Below are positions 7,237 through 17,147 of a DNA stretch of 64,000 nucleotides, piece after piece; position 1 is the stretch's first letter, and each line of letters starts with the position of its first letter. The stretch is from Duganella margarita (GTDB taxonomy: Bacteria > Pseudomonadota > Gammaproteobacteria > Burkholderiales > Burkholderiaceae_D), in the NCBI RefSeq assembly GCF_009857535.1, contig NZ_WWCS01000013.1, positions 1-64,000 on the forward strand, given 5' to 3'. The notes under the pieces were generated by a model. The model made no database searches. It had not been told where the DNA came from and saw nothing but the letters and a program-made list of their open reading frames with translations. The translations under genes and the position numbers were made by a program.

Positions 7237-9705
7237 ATGAACAAACCGTTATCCGTGCTGCCGCTGAATCTGGGGTTGATGGCCGCTTCGCCGCAGGCAG
7301 GTGCTCAGGAGGGGGCGCAGTCCGGGGGCTATCGTTTGCCGCCTGCTGCCTTGCAAGCCATTGTCGATGCCGCGCGTTCGCCCGGCCTCAGTCTCAGTCC
7401 CCGACGCGACATCGTCGCCGTGGTGCAAACGCCGCCGCTGCCCGGCATCGCCGAAGTGGCGCAGCCGGAGTTGAAGCTGGCCGGCCTGCGGATTAATCCG
7501 CGCACCTGTGCTTCGTCCCGGTTTTCGTTCGGCACCGATCTGGCCTTGCTGGATGTGGCCACGCGCAAGGAGCGCCGTATTCGCGGGCTGCCGCGCGGCT
7601 TGCGCGTGTCGGACCTGAGCTGGTCGCCGGACCAGCGCCACCTGGCGTTCACCCATGTATCGCTGAAGGGCGAACGCGGCGCGGTGGAGCTGTGGGTGGT
7701 GGATCTGGCCGAAGGCAAGGCGCGCAAGCTGTCGCCGCAGCCTTTGTCGGCGGTGCTCACGCGCGGCTTCAACTGGCTGCCGGACAGCAGCGGGCTGCTG
7801 GTGCATTGGCGTCCGGCCGGCGTGGGCAAGGCGCCAGTGGGCAACGGCATTCCGTCCGGGCCGATCGAGCAGGACTCGACCTCGGACGGCCATGTGCGCC
7901 AGCTGCGCACCTATCAGGATCTGCTGAAGAGCGAGGACGATGCGCGCCTGTTCGAGTATTACGTCACGGTGCAGATGGCGATCATCGACTTGCATGGCAA
8001 GACGCGGCTGGTCGGTGCGCCGGGCCAGTTCTCGCGCACCTCGCTGTCTCCGAGCGGCGAGTACATTCTGACACAGAGCATCATGCGGCCGTATTCGTAC
8101 ATCGTGCCGGTGTCCAGTTTCGGCGAGCGGATCGAAGTGCGCGACTTGCATGGCGATGTGGTGCACACGGTGGCCAATCTGCCGCTGGAAGAGGGGCTGC
8201 CGCCGGGGAACGACGCGGTGTCCGATGGCGTGCGGCATGTGTCGTGGCGCGCCGATGCGCCGGCCAGCCTGGCGTGGGCCGAGGCGCAGGATGGCGGCGA
8301 TCCGGCGCGCGAGGTGGTGGATGGCATCCGCGACCTGGTGCTGTTGCAGGCAGCGCCGTTCCGCGAGCCGCCCAAGGTGCTGGCGCGGCTGACCATGCGC
8401 TACGCCGGCATCGCCTGGGGACGCGACGATGTGGCGCTGGTAAATGAGCGCTGGCACAAGACGCGCGACTACAAGCAGTGGATGATCGAGCCGGCGCATT
8501 TGTCCACACCGCCGGAGCTGATTTATTCCGGCTCCTACGAGGACCGCTACAACAGTCCCGGCTCGCCGGTCATGCGCGCCGATGCGAATGGCTTCCCGCG
8601 TTTGCTGATCGGTCCCGGCACCACGGTGCTGCTGGACGGCGCCGGCGCCACGCCGGAAGGCGACCGGCCGTTCCTCGATCGTCTGAGCCTGACCACGCGC
8701 CACAAGGAGCGCCTGTTCCAGAGCGCCGCGCCGTATTTTGAGAATGTGGCAGCGGTGCTGAATGACGACGGCACGCTGCTGCTCACCGCACGCGAATCGC
8801 CAACCGAGCGGCCGAATTATTATCTGCGCGACCTGACCAAGCCGGAAGGCGAGCAACTGACGTCGCTGACCAGCTATCCGCATCCGACGCCGCAGCTGAA
8901 GGATGTGTACAAGGAGCAGATCCGCTACGCGCGCGCCGATGGCGTGGAGCTGACCGCGACGCTGATGCTGCCGCCGGAGTACGACGCGGCGCGCGACGGT
9001 CCGCTGCCGATGCTGATGTGGGCCTATCCGCAGGAGTTCAAGTCGGCCGGCGCTGCCAGCCAGACTACCGGTTCGCCGTACCGCTTCAATGCGGTCAGCT
9101 ACTGGGGGCCGGCGGCTTTCCTGGCGATGGGCTATGCGGTGCTGGATAATCCGTCGTTCCCGATTGTGGGCAGTGGCGACGAGGAGCCGAACGATACCTA
9201 CTTGCCGCAACTGGTGGCGTCGGCCGAAGCGGCGGTGGAGGAAGTGGTGCGGCGCGGCGTGGCGGACCGGCACCGGATTGCGGTCGGCGGCCATTCATAT
9301 GGCGCCTTCATGACCGGTAACCTGCTGGCGCATACGCGCCTGTTCCGCGCCGGGATCGCGCGCAGCGGCGCGTATAACCGCACCTTGACGCCGTTCGGTT
9401 TTCAGTCGGAGGAAAGGCCGTACTGGCAGGTACCGGCGGTGTATCAGGCCATGTCGCCGTTTAACAGCGCCGACAAGATCAAGGATGCGATGTTGTTGAT
9501 TCACGGCGCGGAGGACAGCAATTCCGGCACTTTCCCGATCCAGAGCGAGCGCATGTTCCAGGCCATCAAAGGCCTGGGCGGCACGGCGCGGCTGGTGATG
9601 CTGCCAAACGAATCGCACGCCTACCGCGCGCGCGAATCGATCCTGCACATGCTGTACGAAACCAATGCCTGGCTGGAGAAATACGTTAAAAACGCAACGG
9701 CGTAG
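7237..9705 (+). CDS. S9 family serine peptidase, glutamyl endopeptidase-like
   Basis: 822 residues from ATG 7237, preceded by AAAGGA at good spacing. The N-terminus (LSVLPLNLGLMAASPQAGAQ) looks like a short, weak signal peptide, so a periplasmic place is probable but not certain. Residues 60-560 form a beta-propeller with repeated SWSPDQRHLAF-type blades. The C-terminal alpha/beta-hydrolase domain has the nucleophile elbow GGHSYGAFM with Ser687, then an acid-containing loop GAEDSNSG and a catalytic-type His in NESHAY. The stretch IARSGAYNRTLTPFGFQ matches the plant chloroplast glutamyl endopeptidase branch (S9D). Expected to cut peptides after glutamate. It stands alone, divergent from the CcdC-like gene. 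Confidence 0.88.
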   Translation: MNKPLSVLPLNLGLMAASPQAGAQEGAQSGGYRLPPAALQAIVDAARSPGLSLSPRRDIVAVVQTPPLPGIAEVAQPELKLAGLRINPRTCASSRFSFGTDLALLDVATRKERRIRGLPRGLRVSDLSWSPDQRHLAFTHVSLKGERGAVELWVVDLAEGKARKLSPQPLSAVLTRGFNWLPDSSGLLVHWRPAGVGKAPVGNGIPSGPIEQDSTSDGHVRQLRTYQDLLKSEDDARLFEYYVTVQMAIIDLHGKTRLVGAPGQFSRTSLSPSGEYILTQSIMRPYSYIVPVSSFGERIEVRDLHGDVVHTVANLPLEEGLPPGNDAVSDGVRHVSWRADAPASLAWAEAQDGGDPAREVVDGIRDLVLLQAAPFREPPKVLARLTMRYAGIAWGRDDVALVNERWHKTRDYKQWMIEPAHLSTPPELIYSGSYEDRYNSPGSPVMRADANGFPRLLIGPGTTVLLDGAGATPEGDRPFLDRLSLTTRHKERLFQSAAPYFENVAAVLNDDGTLLLTARESPTERPNYYLRDLTKPEGEQLTSLTSYPHPTPQLKDVYKEQIRYARADGVELTATLMLPPEYDAARDGPLPMLMWAYPQEFKSAGAASQTTGSPYRFNAVSYWGPAAFLAMGYAVLDNPSFPIVGSGDEEPNDTYLPQLVASAEAAVEEVVRRGVADRHRIAVGGHSYGAFMTGNLLAHTRLFRAGIARSGAYNRTLTPFGFQSEERPYWQVPAVYQAMSPFNSADKIKDAMLLIHGAEDSNSGTFPIQSERMFQAIKGLGGTARLVMLPNESHAYRARESILHMLYETNAWLEKYVKNATA

Positions 9706-9741
9706 AATGGGGCGGATATTCTTTTGCCAGGAGTGACAACC

Positions 9742-9855
9742 ATGAAATTATTCCACCGCGCCCCCGATCCCGTACCAGTGGACGATCCTGCGCCGCCGCA
9801 TGCTCCGCATCCGGTGCCGCAGGACGATCCCGTCCCCGACCACAATCCTACTTAG
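9742..9855 (+). CDS. 37-residue proline-rich peptide
   Basis: A small ORF of 37 residues starting MKLFHRAPDPVPVDDPAPP and ending in DHNPT. It has a good ribosome-binding site (CCAGGAGTGA, 6-7 bases before ATG). It is built of short D-P-x-P and P-H-P units, charged, without membrane segment or cysteine. Its stop codon overlaps the stop of convergent tamB. The clean site and the ordered repeat make expression likely. I do not know its function. Low-complexity peptides of this kind may be structural or simply disordered. Confidence 0.55.
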   Translation: MKLFHRAPDPVPVDDPAPPHAPHPVPQDDPVPDHNPT

Positions 9856-12800
9856 TCAAACGCCCAGGTGTACAGCACGTCCAGCGCGTTGTTGGTGCCA
9901 GTCTGGAATTGCAGCGTGATGCGCGGGTTGAGTTTGTATTTGAGCTTGACCAGGCTGGTCGCCGTGCTCGCACCCTGTTCAAAACTCAGGTAGGCGCGCG
10001 ACGAGATGCGCTTGCCGACGGTGACCACGGTGTTCTGCAAGCCGGTCGCCGCGCCGGCCGACGTGCTGCCGGCCGCCTGACCCACACCCAGTTCATCCAC
10101 GCCCAGCGACTTGGCCAGCTTGCCCTGGCCGGCGCCGCCGAACAGCGCGCCGGCGGCCGTGCCGAGCAGCGCCATGTCGTTGCCCTGCGTGCTGTCGATG
10201 CCGTGGCCCAGCACCAGCCATGCCAGCTTGTCGCTGTCCGATACCGACGGCGTGGAGACCAGCTTGGCCTGCGGCGCCAGCGCCGTGCCGCGCACTTCCA
10301 CGCCGGCTTCCACATTGGTCTCGCTCAGCGCTTCGCCTTCCGGCCCACGGCGCACGGCGAGGATGTTGAGGCCCGGATTGTCGTACGCGCCGGTGAAGTT
10401 GATGACGCCACGATCGATCACCAGTTTTTGTCCATACGCCGCATACGTGCCGTTGGCCACGCGAATGCTGCCGGTGACACGCGGCGGCCGGCGATCCGCC
10501 ACGCGGATGCGCAGCGATCCGGCCAGCTGCGCCTCCAGCCCTTTGCCTTTGAGATTGAAGTCGTCGCCGAGGTCCGCTTCGACGTCAATATTCAGCGGCA
10601 AGCCTTGTTCCTTCTTGACTGGCGCCGCGCCCTTGCCGACGATGACCACGTCGTCGCTCAGCGTTGGCGTGTCGGCGCCGGCCAGTTCGATGTTGGCGCG
10701 GTCGGCGCGGAATTTGCCGTCCAGCTGGAAGCGCCTGGCGTCGCGCGTCAGGTTGCTGGTGCCACTGACCACCAGAATGCGGTCGGGACGCGACAGCACT
10801 TCCAGTTTGTCTGCGGTCAGTTTGAGCTGCATGGTGGCTTCGTTGGCGGCGTAGCGTATCCAGCCATCCGCCTGCGCGCGGCCCTGGTTACCGTCGAAGG
10901 CTAATTTTTGCAGTTGCAGCTGGTCGCCGGTCAGGCGCGCCTGCAATTGGCCGTTGCGCAGCTTGATGCCTTGATCGAGCCAGTTAACTACCAGCTTGTC
11001 GCCGGTGATGTCGCCGCTCAGCTGCGGCGCGCCGAGGGTGCCGCTGCCGTTGATGCCCATCTTGAAGGTGCCGTCGATTTCCAGGCCCGGCTGGCCGGCC
11101 AGTGGCGCCAGCCAGGCGAGGGAGCCCATATTGGCGCTGCCGGCGAGGGTGAAGATGCTGTCGTCGGCCAGGCGGCCTTCGCGCAGTTGGGCGCTGCCAT
11201 CCAGCCTGGCCTGGCCGGCGCGGGTACCGTCAACGTTGAGCTGCACGCGCAGCGTGCCGTCATTGACATCGGCACGGGCATCCAGCGTGCGCAGGCCGAG
11301 CGCCTGCGGCAGGTCGGCGCCGATGATGGTCAGGTCGCCCTGTTCGCGGTAGACGTGGACCATGCCGGCCAGCGTGCGGCTGCTCGCTTGCAGGTCCAGG
11401 CCCCATTCGGCGCCGATGGTCATGTTGCTGCGGACGTTGTCGCGCCAGGCGTCGGACAGCTGCGCGAGATAGTTGACCGGCACGCCGGCCGCCTGGCCTT
11501 TGCTGTGCCATGTGTTGCCGGCCTTCTCCAGGTTATCGATGCGGATGGTGCCGGCAGGGAGTTTGATGGTGGCGCCGGTCAGCGCGATCTGTTCCGGCTT
11601 GAGCAGGCCGGCGACGCCGGTTTCTGCCGGCGCGGTGAGTTTCAGCGGCGCCGGTGCCGCCAGCGTGAGGGCGAAGCGGCCTTTGTTTTGCAGGGTGTCG
11701 ATGGCGCCGGTCCAGGTGTCGTTGGCCCAGCTGCCTTTGACGCGCAGGGCGGCGTCGAAGTCCGGGTTGGCCGCGCTCAGCTGGATGAGGTGGGCGGAGC
11801 GCGTGCCGCTGGTTTGCAGCCGCACCTTGTCGAGCGAGATGGCGGGCGAGACGTAGCGGGTGATTTCGATGTCGCTGACCAGCGGCACGTCGGCCATGGC
11901 CTCTGCCGCCGCCGTGCCGCGTGTCGCGTTGGCCCGCGCCGCGCCCGCCGTCGTACCGCGCGCCGGCACGCCAGCGCGAGCCGCATTGCCAGCGGCGCTG
12001 CCGTTGCCTGCTATAAGGCTGCTGCCGCTGGCCATCGCAATCGTGTTGCCCAGCGTGGCGCTGCCGCGAATGCTGCCGACTTGCTGCTGGCCGGGCGCGC
12101 GCAGGTTGCTGCCGTCCAGCGTGAGCGCCAGCGCCGGCCGCGCGGCGGTGCCGGACAGCGTGCCGTTTGCATGCAGCACGCCGCCGAACTGCGGCCCGAG
12201 CGAGCCAAGTTGCGGCGCATCGAGCTTCCACTCCAGCTTATCGAGCGCGCTGCCAAAGCTGCCCTTGGCCTGCAAGCTGTTGGTCGCCAGATGCAAATCG
12301 ATATCCGCGTTGCTCACGCTGCCCTTGGACGCCGTCAGCCTGGCATAGCCGGACAACGGCGCATTGGCAAACGTCGATGGCTGCAAGGTCAGGTTCACAC
12401 CCGCGCGCCAGTCGCTGGACAGGCGCGCATCGCCGCTGAACGTCGCGTTGACGGAGCCCGCCTGCGCCGCGCCAAACGACAGCGGATTCAAACGCTGCAC
12501 GGTGCCGGTCAGTTTCAACTCCGGTGTGCCTTTGACCACCGCCACGTCGCCGGCCGCGTGTAGCAGGCTGTCGCTTGGCCGCTTGACCGAGGCCGACGCC
12601 AGGGCCAGACCTTTGGCATCCGCTTCAAAGCTGCTGCGCGGCGCATCCATGCTGCCGGTGACCACGCCGCTGGCGGTGATGGCGCCCAGCAGATCGCTGC
12701 TTACCGCAGACAACTGGCGCGCGTCGATCTTCCATTTCAACTGCTCGCCCGGTGCGCCGAAATTGCCGCTGACGTCTGCCGTGTTCTGCGCCATTGCCAG

Positions 12801-14480
12801 ATGCGCGTCAACACCGCTGATGTGTTTAGCGTCCGCATTCAGTTTGCCGTTACCGGTCAGCGTCTGGCCCATCAACTTGCTGGCCCTGATCTGGAATGCG
12901 GCCGCCACTTGCCATGCCGGCGACAGCTCGCCTTTGGCGTTGATGTCGGCATTGAGGTCGGCGATCGGGTAGCCGGTGCCAAGGGCGGACGGGTCGAAGT
13001 GGTCGGCGGTCAGCCTGGCGCTGAACGGTTGTTTGTCTTTCAGGCTGGCCTGGCCGGTGGCGCTGATACTGCCTTTCTTCGCTTGCAGGCGGACTTGATG
13101 CACTTGCAGCAGGGCGTCGGCCAGCGAGGCTTGCAGGTCCAGGCGCATGCCTTTGTCGGCCAGATTGGCGGTCAGCGCCTGCTTTTTCGGTGTGCTGGTG
13201 AGGGCGATGTCGCCGGCGATGGCGGTTTGCTTGATGCTGGTGTGGATGTCTTTCAGGTCGAAGCGGTCGGTGTGCAGCTTGAAGTTGGCAGCGTCGATGC
13301 CGGCGTCCGGCCCGCTGCGGTCCACTTTGCCGCCGCCGGTGAATTTGCCGGCAGCGCCGAGGTCCAGCAGCACGTTGTCCAGCAGGGAGGAAGTCAGGGT
13401 GCCGTCCAGGCGGCCGCTGAAGGCTTGCAGCGGCAGGCCTTTCTGATCCAGCGGCGCGGCCTTGCCCTGGTTGAGCAGGGCGAATTGGCCGGAAAGTTTT
13501 TGGTCCTTGGCGATGGCGGCGGTCAGTTTCAGGCTGAATTTCGCTTCCGGCCATTCGGCGTTGAAGCCGGCGGGATCGAGATCGCGGCCGGTCAGGTCGA
13601 TGGCGCGCAGGATGATGGGATCGAACGGCGCCAAGGCCAGCGCCGCCTCGCCGCCCGCGCCGTTGGCCGCGCCTTGTACCTTCAACTGGAGCAGCGTCAG
13701 ATCGCCGCTGGCCTGCACCGCCAGCTTCGCGCCGCCAGCCGGCATGCCGCCCGTTGCGGCCGCGCCATTCGCCGCCGTCGTGCCGCCGGCGCCTGCCGCA
13801 ACCGCCGACGTTGTCCTTGCGGCCGGCGCTGATCCGGCGTAAACCAGCGTCGCCTTGCCTTGCAGTGCGAACGGCCTGGCGCCGGCGATGGTTGCATCGG
13901 CCTTGATGTCGCCGAACGCCGTGTGCGCGGAAGCGTTTTGCAGCCGCCATGACTGCTTGTCGCCCTCCAGCTGGAAGCGCAGGTTGTCGATCACATTGCT
14001 GCCGGTGTCGCTGCTCAGCGTCAGCTTGTCGAGCCGCCCATCCGAGATACTCAGCTTGATCGGCGACGCCAAAGTTTCCGGCATCGTCGAGGGATCGGAA
14101 GGCCCGCTACTTTGTACGACAAGGCTGCGCGCATGCAGCTCACTGATCGTCAGCCCTTCCGAAAAATACTGCAACGGCGACCAGTTGATATCAATTTGCT
14201 CCGCCGTCACCACGCTGCCTTTGCTGCGGTACACCAGCTTGTCGATATGCATGCGGTGGTATAGCGAGCCGCTCACGCCGGTCACCGTAATCTGCCCGCC
14301 GCTGGCGGCGGAAATCCGCTGCACCAGTTGCTGCAAGGTCGACTCGCGTCCCAGCAGCCAGAACGCGCCAACCAGCAGCAGCACCAGCACGCCGAAGCCG
14401 ATCGCCACGCGGCGCGGCCAGCGGCGTGGCTTGGCAGCCGGCGTAGCGTGGTCTTGAGAAGGGTTGTCTTGGTCAGCCAT
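9852..14480 (-). CDS. tamB: Translocation and assembly module inner-membrane protein TamB
   Basis: 1542 residues. One N-terminal membrane anchor (VAIGFGVLVLLLVGAFWLLG, about residues 26-45) is followed by a very long run of beta-strand repeats (AsmA/DUF490 type) that should form the hydrophobic groove carrying lipids or substrates across the periplasm. The conserved C-terminal TamB domain (about the last 350 residues) ends LDVLYTWAFD. Two Ala/Gly/Thr-rich insertions (roughly residues 220-245 and 820-870) look like flexible, poorly conserved linkers. The start codon overlaps the tamA stop as TGATG, so the pair is translationally coupled. TamB works with TamA in outer-membrane protein assembly and is also linked to anterograde phospholipid transport. 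Confidence 0.93.
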   Translation of the reverse strand: MADQDNPSQDHATPAAKPRRWPRRVAIGFGVLVLLLVGAFWLLGRESTLQQLVQRISAASGGQITVTGVSGSLYHRMHIDKLVYRSKGSVVTAEQIDINWSPLQYFSEGLTISELHARSLVVQSSGPSDPSTMPETLASPIKLSISDGRLDKLTLSSDTGSNVIDNLRFQLEGDKQSWRLQNASAHTAFGDIKADATIAGARPFALQGKATLVYAGSAPAARTTSAVAAGAGGTTAANGAAATGGMPAGGAKLAVQASGDLTLLQLKVQGAANGAGGEAALALAPFDPIILRAIDLTGRDLDPAGFNAEWPEAKFSLKLTAAIAKDQKLSGQFALLNQGKAAPLDQKGLPLQAFSGRLDGTLTSSLLDNVLLDLGAAGKFTGGGKVDRSGPDAGIDAANFKLHTDRFDLKDIHTSIKQTAIAGDIALTSTPKKQALTANLADKGMRLDLQASLADALLQVHQVRLQAKKGSISATGQASLKDKQPFSARLTADHFDPSALGTGYPIADLNADINAKGELSPAWQVAAAFQIRASKLMGQTLTGNGKLNADAKHISGVDAHLAMAQNTADVSGNFGAPGEQLKWKIDARQLSAVSSDLLGAITASGVVTGSMDAPRSSFEADAKGLALASASVKRPSDSLLHAAGDVAVVKGTPELKLTGTVQRLNPLSFGAAQAGSVNATFSGDARLSSDWRAGVNLTLQPSTFANAPLSGYARLTASKGSVSNADIDLHLATNSLQAKGSFGSALDKLEWKLDAPQLGSLGPQFGGVLHANGTLSGTAARPALALTLDGSNLRAPGQQQVGSIRGSATLGNTIAMASGSSLIAGNGSAAGNAARAGVPARGTTAGAARANATRGTAAAEAMADVPLVSDIEITRYVSPAISLDKVRLQTSGTRSAHLIQLSAANPDFDAALRVKGSWANDTWTGAIDTLQNKGRFALTLAAPAPLKLTAPAETGVAGLLKPEQIALTGATIKLPAGTIRIDNLEKAGNTWHSKGQAAGVPVNYLAQLSDAWRDNVRSNMTIGAEWGLDLQASSRTLAGMVHVYREQGDLTIIGADLPQALGLRTLDARADVNDGTLRVQLNVDGTRAGQARLDGSAQLREGRLADDSIFTLAGSANMGSLAWLAPLAGQPGLEIDGTFKMGINGSGTLGAPQLSGDITGDKLVVNWLDQGIKLRNGQLQARLTGDQLQLQKLAFDGNQGRAQADGWIRYAANEATMQLKLTADKLEVLSRPDRILVVSGTSNLTRDARRFQLDGKFRADRANIELAGADTPTLSDDVVIVGKGAAPVKKEQGLPLNIDVEADLGDDFNLKGKGLEAQLAGSLRIRVADRRPPRVTGSIRVANGTYAAYGQKLVIDRGVINFTGAYDNPGLNILAVRRGPEGEALSETNVEAGVEVRGTALAPQAKLVSTPSVSDSDKLAWLVLGHGIDSTQGNDMALLGTAAGALFGGAGQGKLAKSLGVDELGVGQAAGSTSAGAATGLQNTVVTVGKRISSRAYLSFEQGASTATSLVKLKYKLNPRITLQFQTGTNNALDVLYTWAFD

Positions 14481-16336
14481 CAGAAAGTGAATCCCAGCGA
14501 GAAGTGCAAACGATATTTATGAACCGCGTGTCCATACGCGACATCGACGTTGATCGGCCCCACGGGACTCTTCCAGCGCGCACCGACGCCATAGCCGGAC
14601 TTTGGATGCAGGGCGCTGAGCGTATCGCCCGCGTTACCCGCATCGTAGAACACCGCCGCGCCATACTGAGGCTTGAACCAGTATTGATACTCCGCGCTGG
14701 CCGTGGCCAGGTAACGGCCACCGGTCACCGCGCCGTCCAGCGGCACGCCCAGCTCCTGATAGCCGTAGCCGCGCACAGATTGGTCGCCGCCGGCGCGGAA
14801 CTGATACACCGCCGGCACGCCGGTCTTGTCGCGCGAACCCAGCGCACCCAGCTCGCCACGGAAGATCGCATTGGTGTTCACGCTCAGCGGCATGTACAAC
14901 ACGCCGCGCGCGTAGCCGCGCACAAACGCTTCGTCGGTCAGGATCGGCAGCAGCGCGCCGCCGACCTGGGCGTTGAGCGCATAGCCTTTGGTCGGGAACA
15001 GCAGGTTGTCCAGCTTGCGCCAGGTGACGCCATACGTCAGCGGCAAACTCTTGCTCTGGCTCGACGGGATGCCGCCAATGGTTTTGGTCTCGGTCAGCAG
15101 TTCCAGCGTCAGCGACCGTTCCAGCAGCGGCGTACCCCAGGTGCGCTTGCCGGCGATGCTGGAGACGCTGGTCACCTCGCCCGAAATGTCGCTGCGCTCA
15201 AACGAGGCGCCGATGCTGTCGTTATAGCCTTCCGGCGTGACCGGGAAGTAGAAATTGGTGGTGGCGGTCTGCTTCTTGGTCTCCAGCGTCAGCGCGCTTT
15301 TCATGCGCAGGCCGAAGATCGCCAGATCGTCGTAGGTCAGCGAGGTGCGGTTGCCGGTGTTGGTCGAATAACCGATACCGGCGCTGACGTTCTTGCGTTT
15401 ATTCTCCACCACCCGCACCAGCAGCGGCAATGGCGCCATGGCGGCGCTGGCGTTCTGCTCCGGCGTCATGGCGGCGGCGTCGAGCTGTTCGGTCAGGACG
15501 GCGCTGGTGTCGGCGCTGACTTCCACGCTGGCGAAATAGCCGGTGTCCTGCAAGCGCGATTGATACGATTGCAGCGCCGCTTCGCTGTAATAGTCGCCGG
15601 GATGGATCTGATTCAGATTGCGCACCACCTTGTCCGGATAGCGCTTCAGGCCTTCGATGCGCAATTCGCCGAAGCGCAGTTCCGGTCCGCTGTCGATTGC
15701 CACCCGCAGGTTGGCCTGGTGCGACTCCGGGTCCACCGTGGCCTGGCTCTCCACCAGTTGCGCGCGCGGGTAGCGGGTCTGCACCACGGAACGCAAAATC
15801 GCCCGCTTGGCCGATTCCCATTCGTCCTGGCGGAACACCATGCCTTTTTTCAGTGGCCAGCTGGCCTTCAGCGAATTGACGTCGAACTGTTTCTCGGCCG
15901 GCTGGTCGGGATTGGGGACGAAACCTTGCAGGCTCAGATCGACCTCGCCCACGCGCACCGGTTCGCCCGGCACCACCTTGACCTGCACCACCGGCGTGCC
16001 GGCCGCTTCGCGGTCCATGGTGGCGCTGACCACCGGCGAATAGTAACCATCGGTTGCTACCAGCGTGCGGATCTGTTCCGGCGCCACCCGCACCAGCCGT
16101 TGCAGCTGTTCGCGGTCGATGCGGTCGTTGCCGCGAAAACGCACCAGGTCCAGATTATGTTCGAGCAGGTCGCGCACGTCGCTGGGGGCGTCGATGCGGA
16201 CCTCGTATTTCAGGCCTTCGGCCGCCTGCGCCGCCACGGACAGCAGGGCGGCGCCGAGGCAGGCAGACCCTTTTGCCACAACTTGTGCCAAAATTCGTGA
16301 TCCTGTCCGTTTTTTTGCTGGCGATGCCGGTAACAT
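14480..16336 (-). CDS. tamA: Outer-membrane translocation and assembly protein TamA (Omp85 family)
   Basis: 618 residues. A signal peptide (SACLGAALLSVAAQAAE, cleavage near residue 39) is preceded by a basic N-terminal extension. Three POTRA-like segments occupy about residues 40-290. The C-terminal 16-strand barrel has the Omp85 hallmark DQSVRGYGYQELG and a YDAGNAGD strand, and ends in the outer-membrane signature LHFSLGFTF with terminal Phe. It sits just ahead of tamB on the same strand. TamA inserts in the outer membrane and pairs with TamB through its N-terminal POTRA region. It is divergent from queC, with about 100 bases between them. Confidence 0.93.
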   Translation of the reverse strand: MLPASPAKKRTGSRILAQVVAKGSACLGAALLSVAAQAAEGLKYEVRIDAPSDVRDLLEHNLDLVRFRGNDRIDREQLQRLVRVAPEQIRTLVATDGYYSPVVSATMDREAAGTPVVQVKVVPGEPVRVGEVDLSLQGFVPNPDQPAEKQFDVNSLKASWPLKKGMVFRQDEWESAKRAILRSVVQTRYPRAQLVESQATVDPESHQANLRVAIDSGPELRFGELRIEGLKRYPDKVVRNLNQIHPGDYYSEAALQSYQSRLQDTGYFASVEVSADTSAVLTEQLDAAAMTPEQNASAAMAPLPLLVRVVENKRKNVSAGIGYSTNTGNRTSLTYDDLAIFGLRMKSALTLETKKQTATTNFYFPVTPEGYNDSIGASFERSDISGEVTSVSSIAGKRTWGTPLLERSLTLELLTETKTIGGIPSSQSKSLPLTYGVTWRKLDNLLFPTKGYALNAQVGGALLPILTDEAFVRGYARGVLYMPLSVNTNAIFRGELGALGSRDKTGVPAVYQFRAGGDQSVRGYGYQELGVPLDGAVTGGRYLATASAEYQYWFKPQYGAAVFYDAGNAGDTLSALHPKSGYGVGARWKSPVGPINVDVAYGHAVHKYRLHFSLGFTF

Positions 16337-16439
16337 GAGACTCCATGAAGGTGTACGCCAAGATTGGCGTCTATGCGCATGTTACCGGATTGCCCTGAAA
16401 GATGGCGTACTTATAAGATTGCTTCATCTGGAAAGAACT

Positions 16440-17147
16440 ATGCTGCCTACCGATTCCGCCCTGGTCCTGTTTAGCGGAGGTCAAGACTCCACCACCTGTC
16501 TGGCCTGGGCCCTGAAACACTACGCCCGCGTTGAAACCATCGGTTTCGACTACGGCCAGCGCCACGCCGTCGAGCTGACGGTGCGTCCAACGCTGCTGCA
16601 AAGCCTGCGCCGACAGTCCGCCGACTGGAACGCCAGGCTGGGCGAAGACCATATGATCGACCTGTCGCTGATCTCGGCCATTTCGCAAACCGCGATGACC
16701 CACGATATCGCCATTGAAACCCAGGCCAACGGCCTGCCGAACACCTTTGTCCCCGGCCGCAACCTGCTGTTCATGACCGTGGCCGCCACCGTGGCGTATC
16801 GCCGCGGCCTGACGGTGCTGGTGGGCGGCATGTGCGAGACCGACTTCTCCGGCTATCCGGACTGCCGCGACGACACCATGAAGGCGCTGCAGGTGGCGCT
16901 CAACCTCGGCATGGACACCCGCATCAAGCTGGAAACGCCGCTGATGTGGCGCGATAAAAAGCAGACCTGGGAACTGGCCCAGGAACTGGGCGGCCGGGCG
17001 CTGGTGGACCTGATCCGTGAAGGCACCCACACCTGCTACCTGGGGGAGCGCGGCGCGCTGCACGATTGGGGATACGGCTGCGGCACCTGCCCGGCGTGTG
17101 CCTTGCGCGCCCGTGGCTATCACCAGTTCGTGGGCGCCGAGGTGTAA
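16440..17147 (+). CDS. queC: 7-cyano-7-deazaguanine synthase QueC
   Basis: 235 residues from ATG 16440 (MLPTDSALVLF), preceded by GGAAAG. The adenine-binding PP-loop SGGQDSTTC lies at residues 11-19. FDYGQRHAVEL follows, and the zinc-binding cluster closes the protein (TCYLGERG...GCGTCPACALRARG, four cysteines). QueC makes preQ0 from 7-carboxy-7-deazaguanine with ATP and ammonia, a step toward queuosine in tRNA. An upstream in-frame extension back to 16065 has no site and runs antisense through tamA, so it is rejected. The next gene begins immediately after the stop (TAAATG). Confidence 0.95.
   Translation: MLPTDSALVLFSGGQDSTTCLAWALKHYARVETIGFDYGQRHAVELTVRPTLLQSLRRQSADWNARLGEDHMIDLSLISAISQTAMTHDIAIETQANGLPNTFVPGRNLLFMTVAATVAYRRGLTVLVGGMCETDFSGYPDCRDDTMKALQVALNLGMDTRIKLETPLMWRDKKQTWELAQELGGRALVDLIREGTHTCYLGERGALHDWGYGCGTCPACALRARGYHQFVGAEV

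Noticed and set aside
16337..16439. preQ1 riboswitch before queC
   Set aside because: No preQ1 aptamer-like hairpin and A-rich tail could be seen in the 103 bases; only a divergent promoter region is likely.
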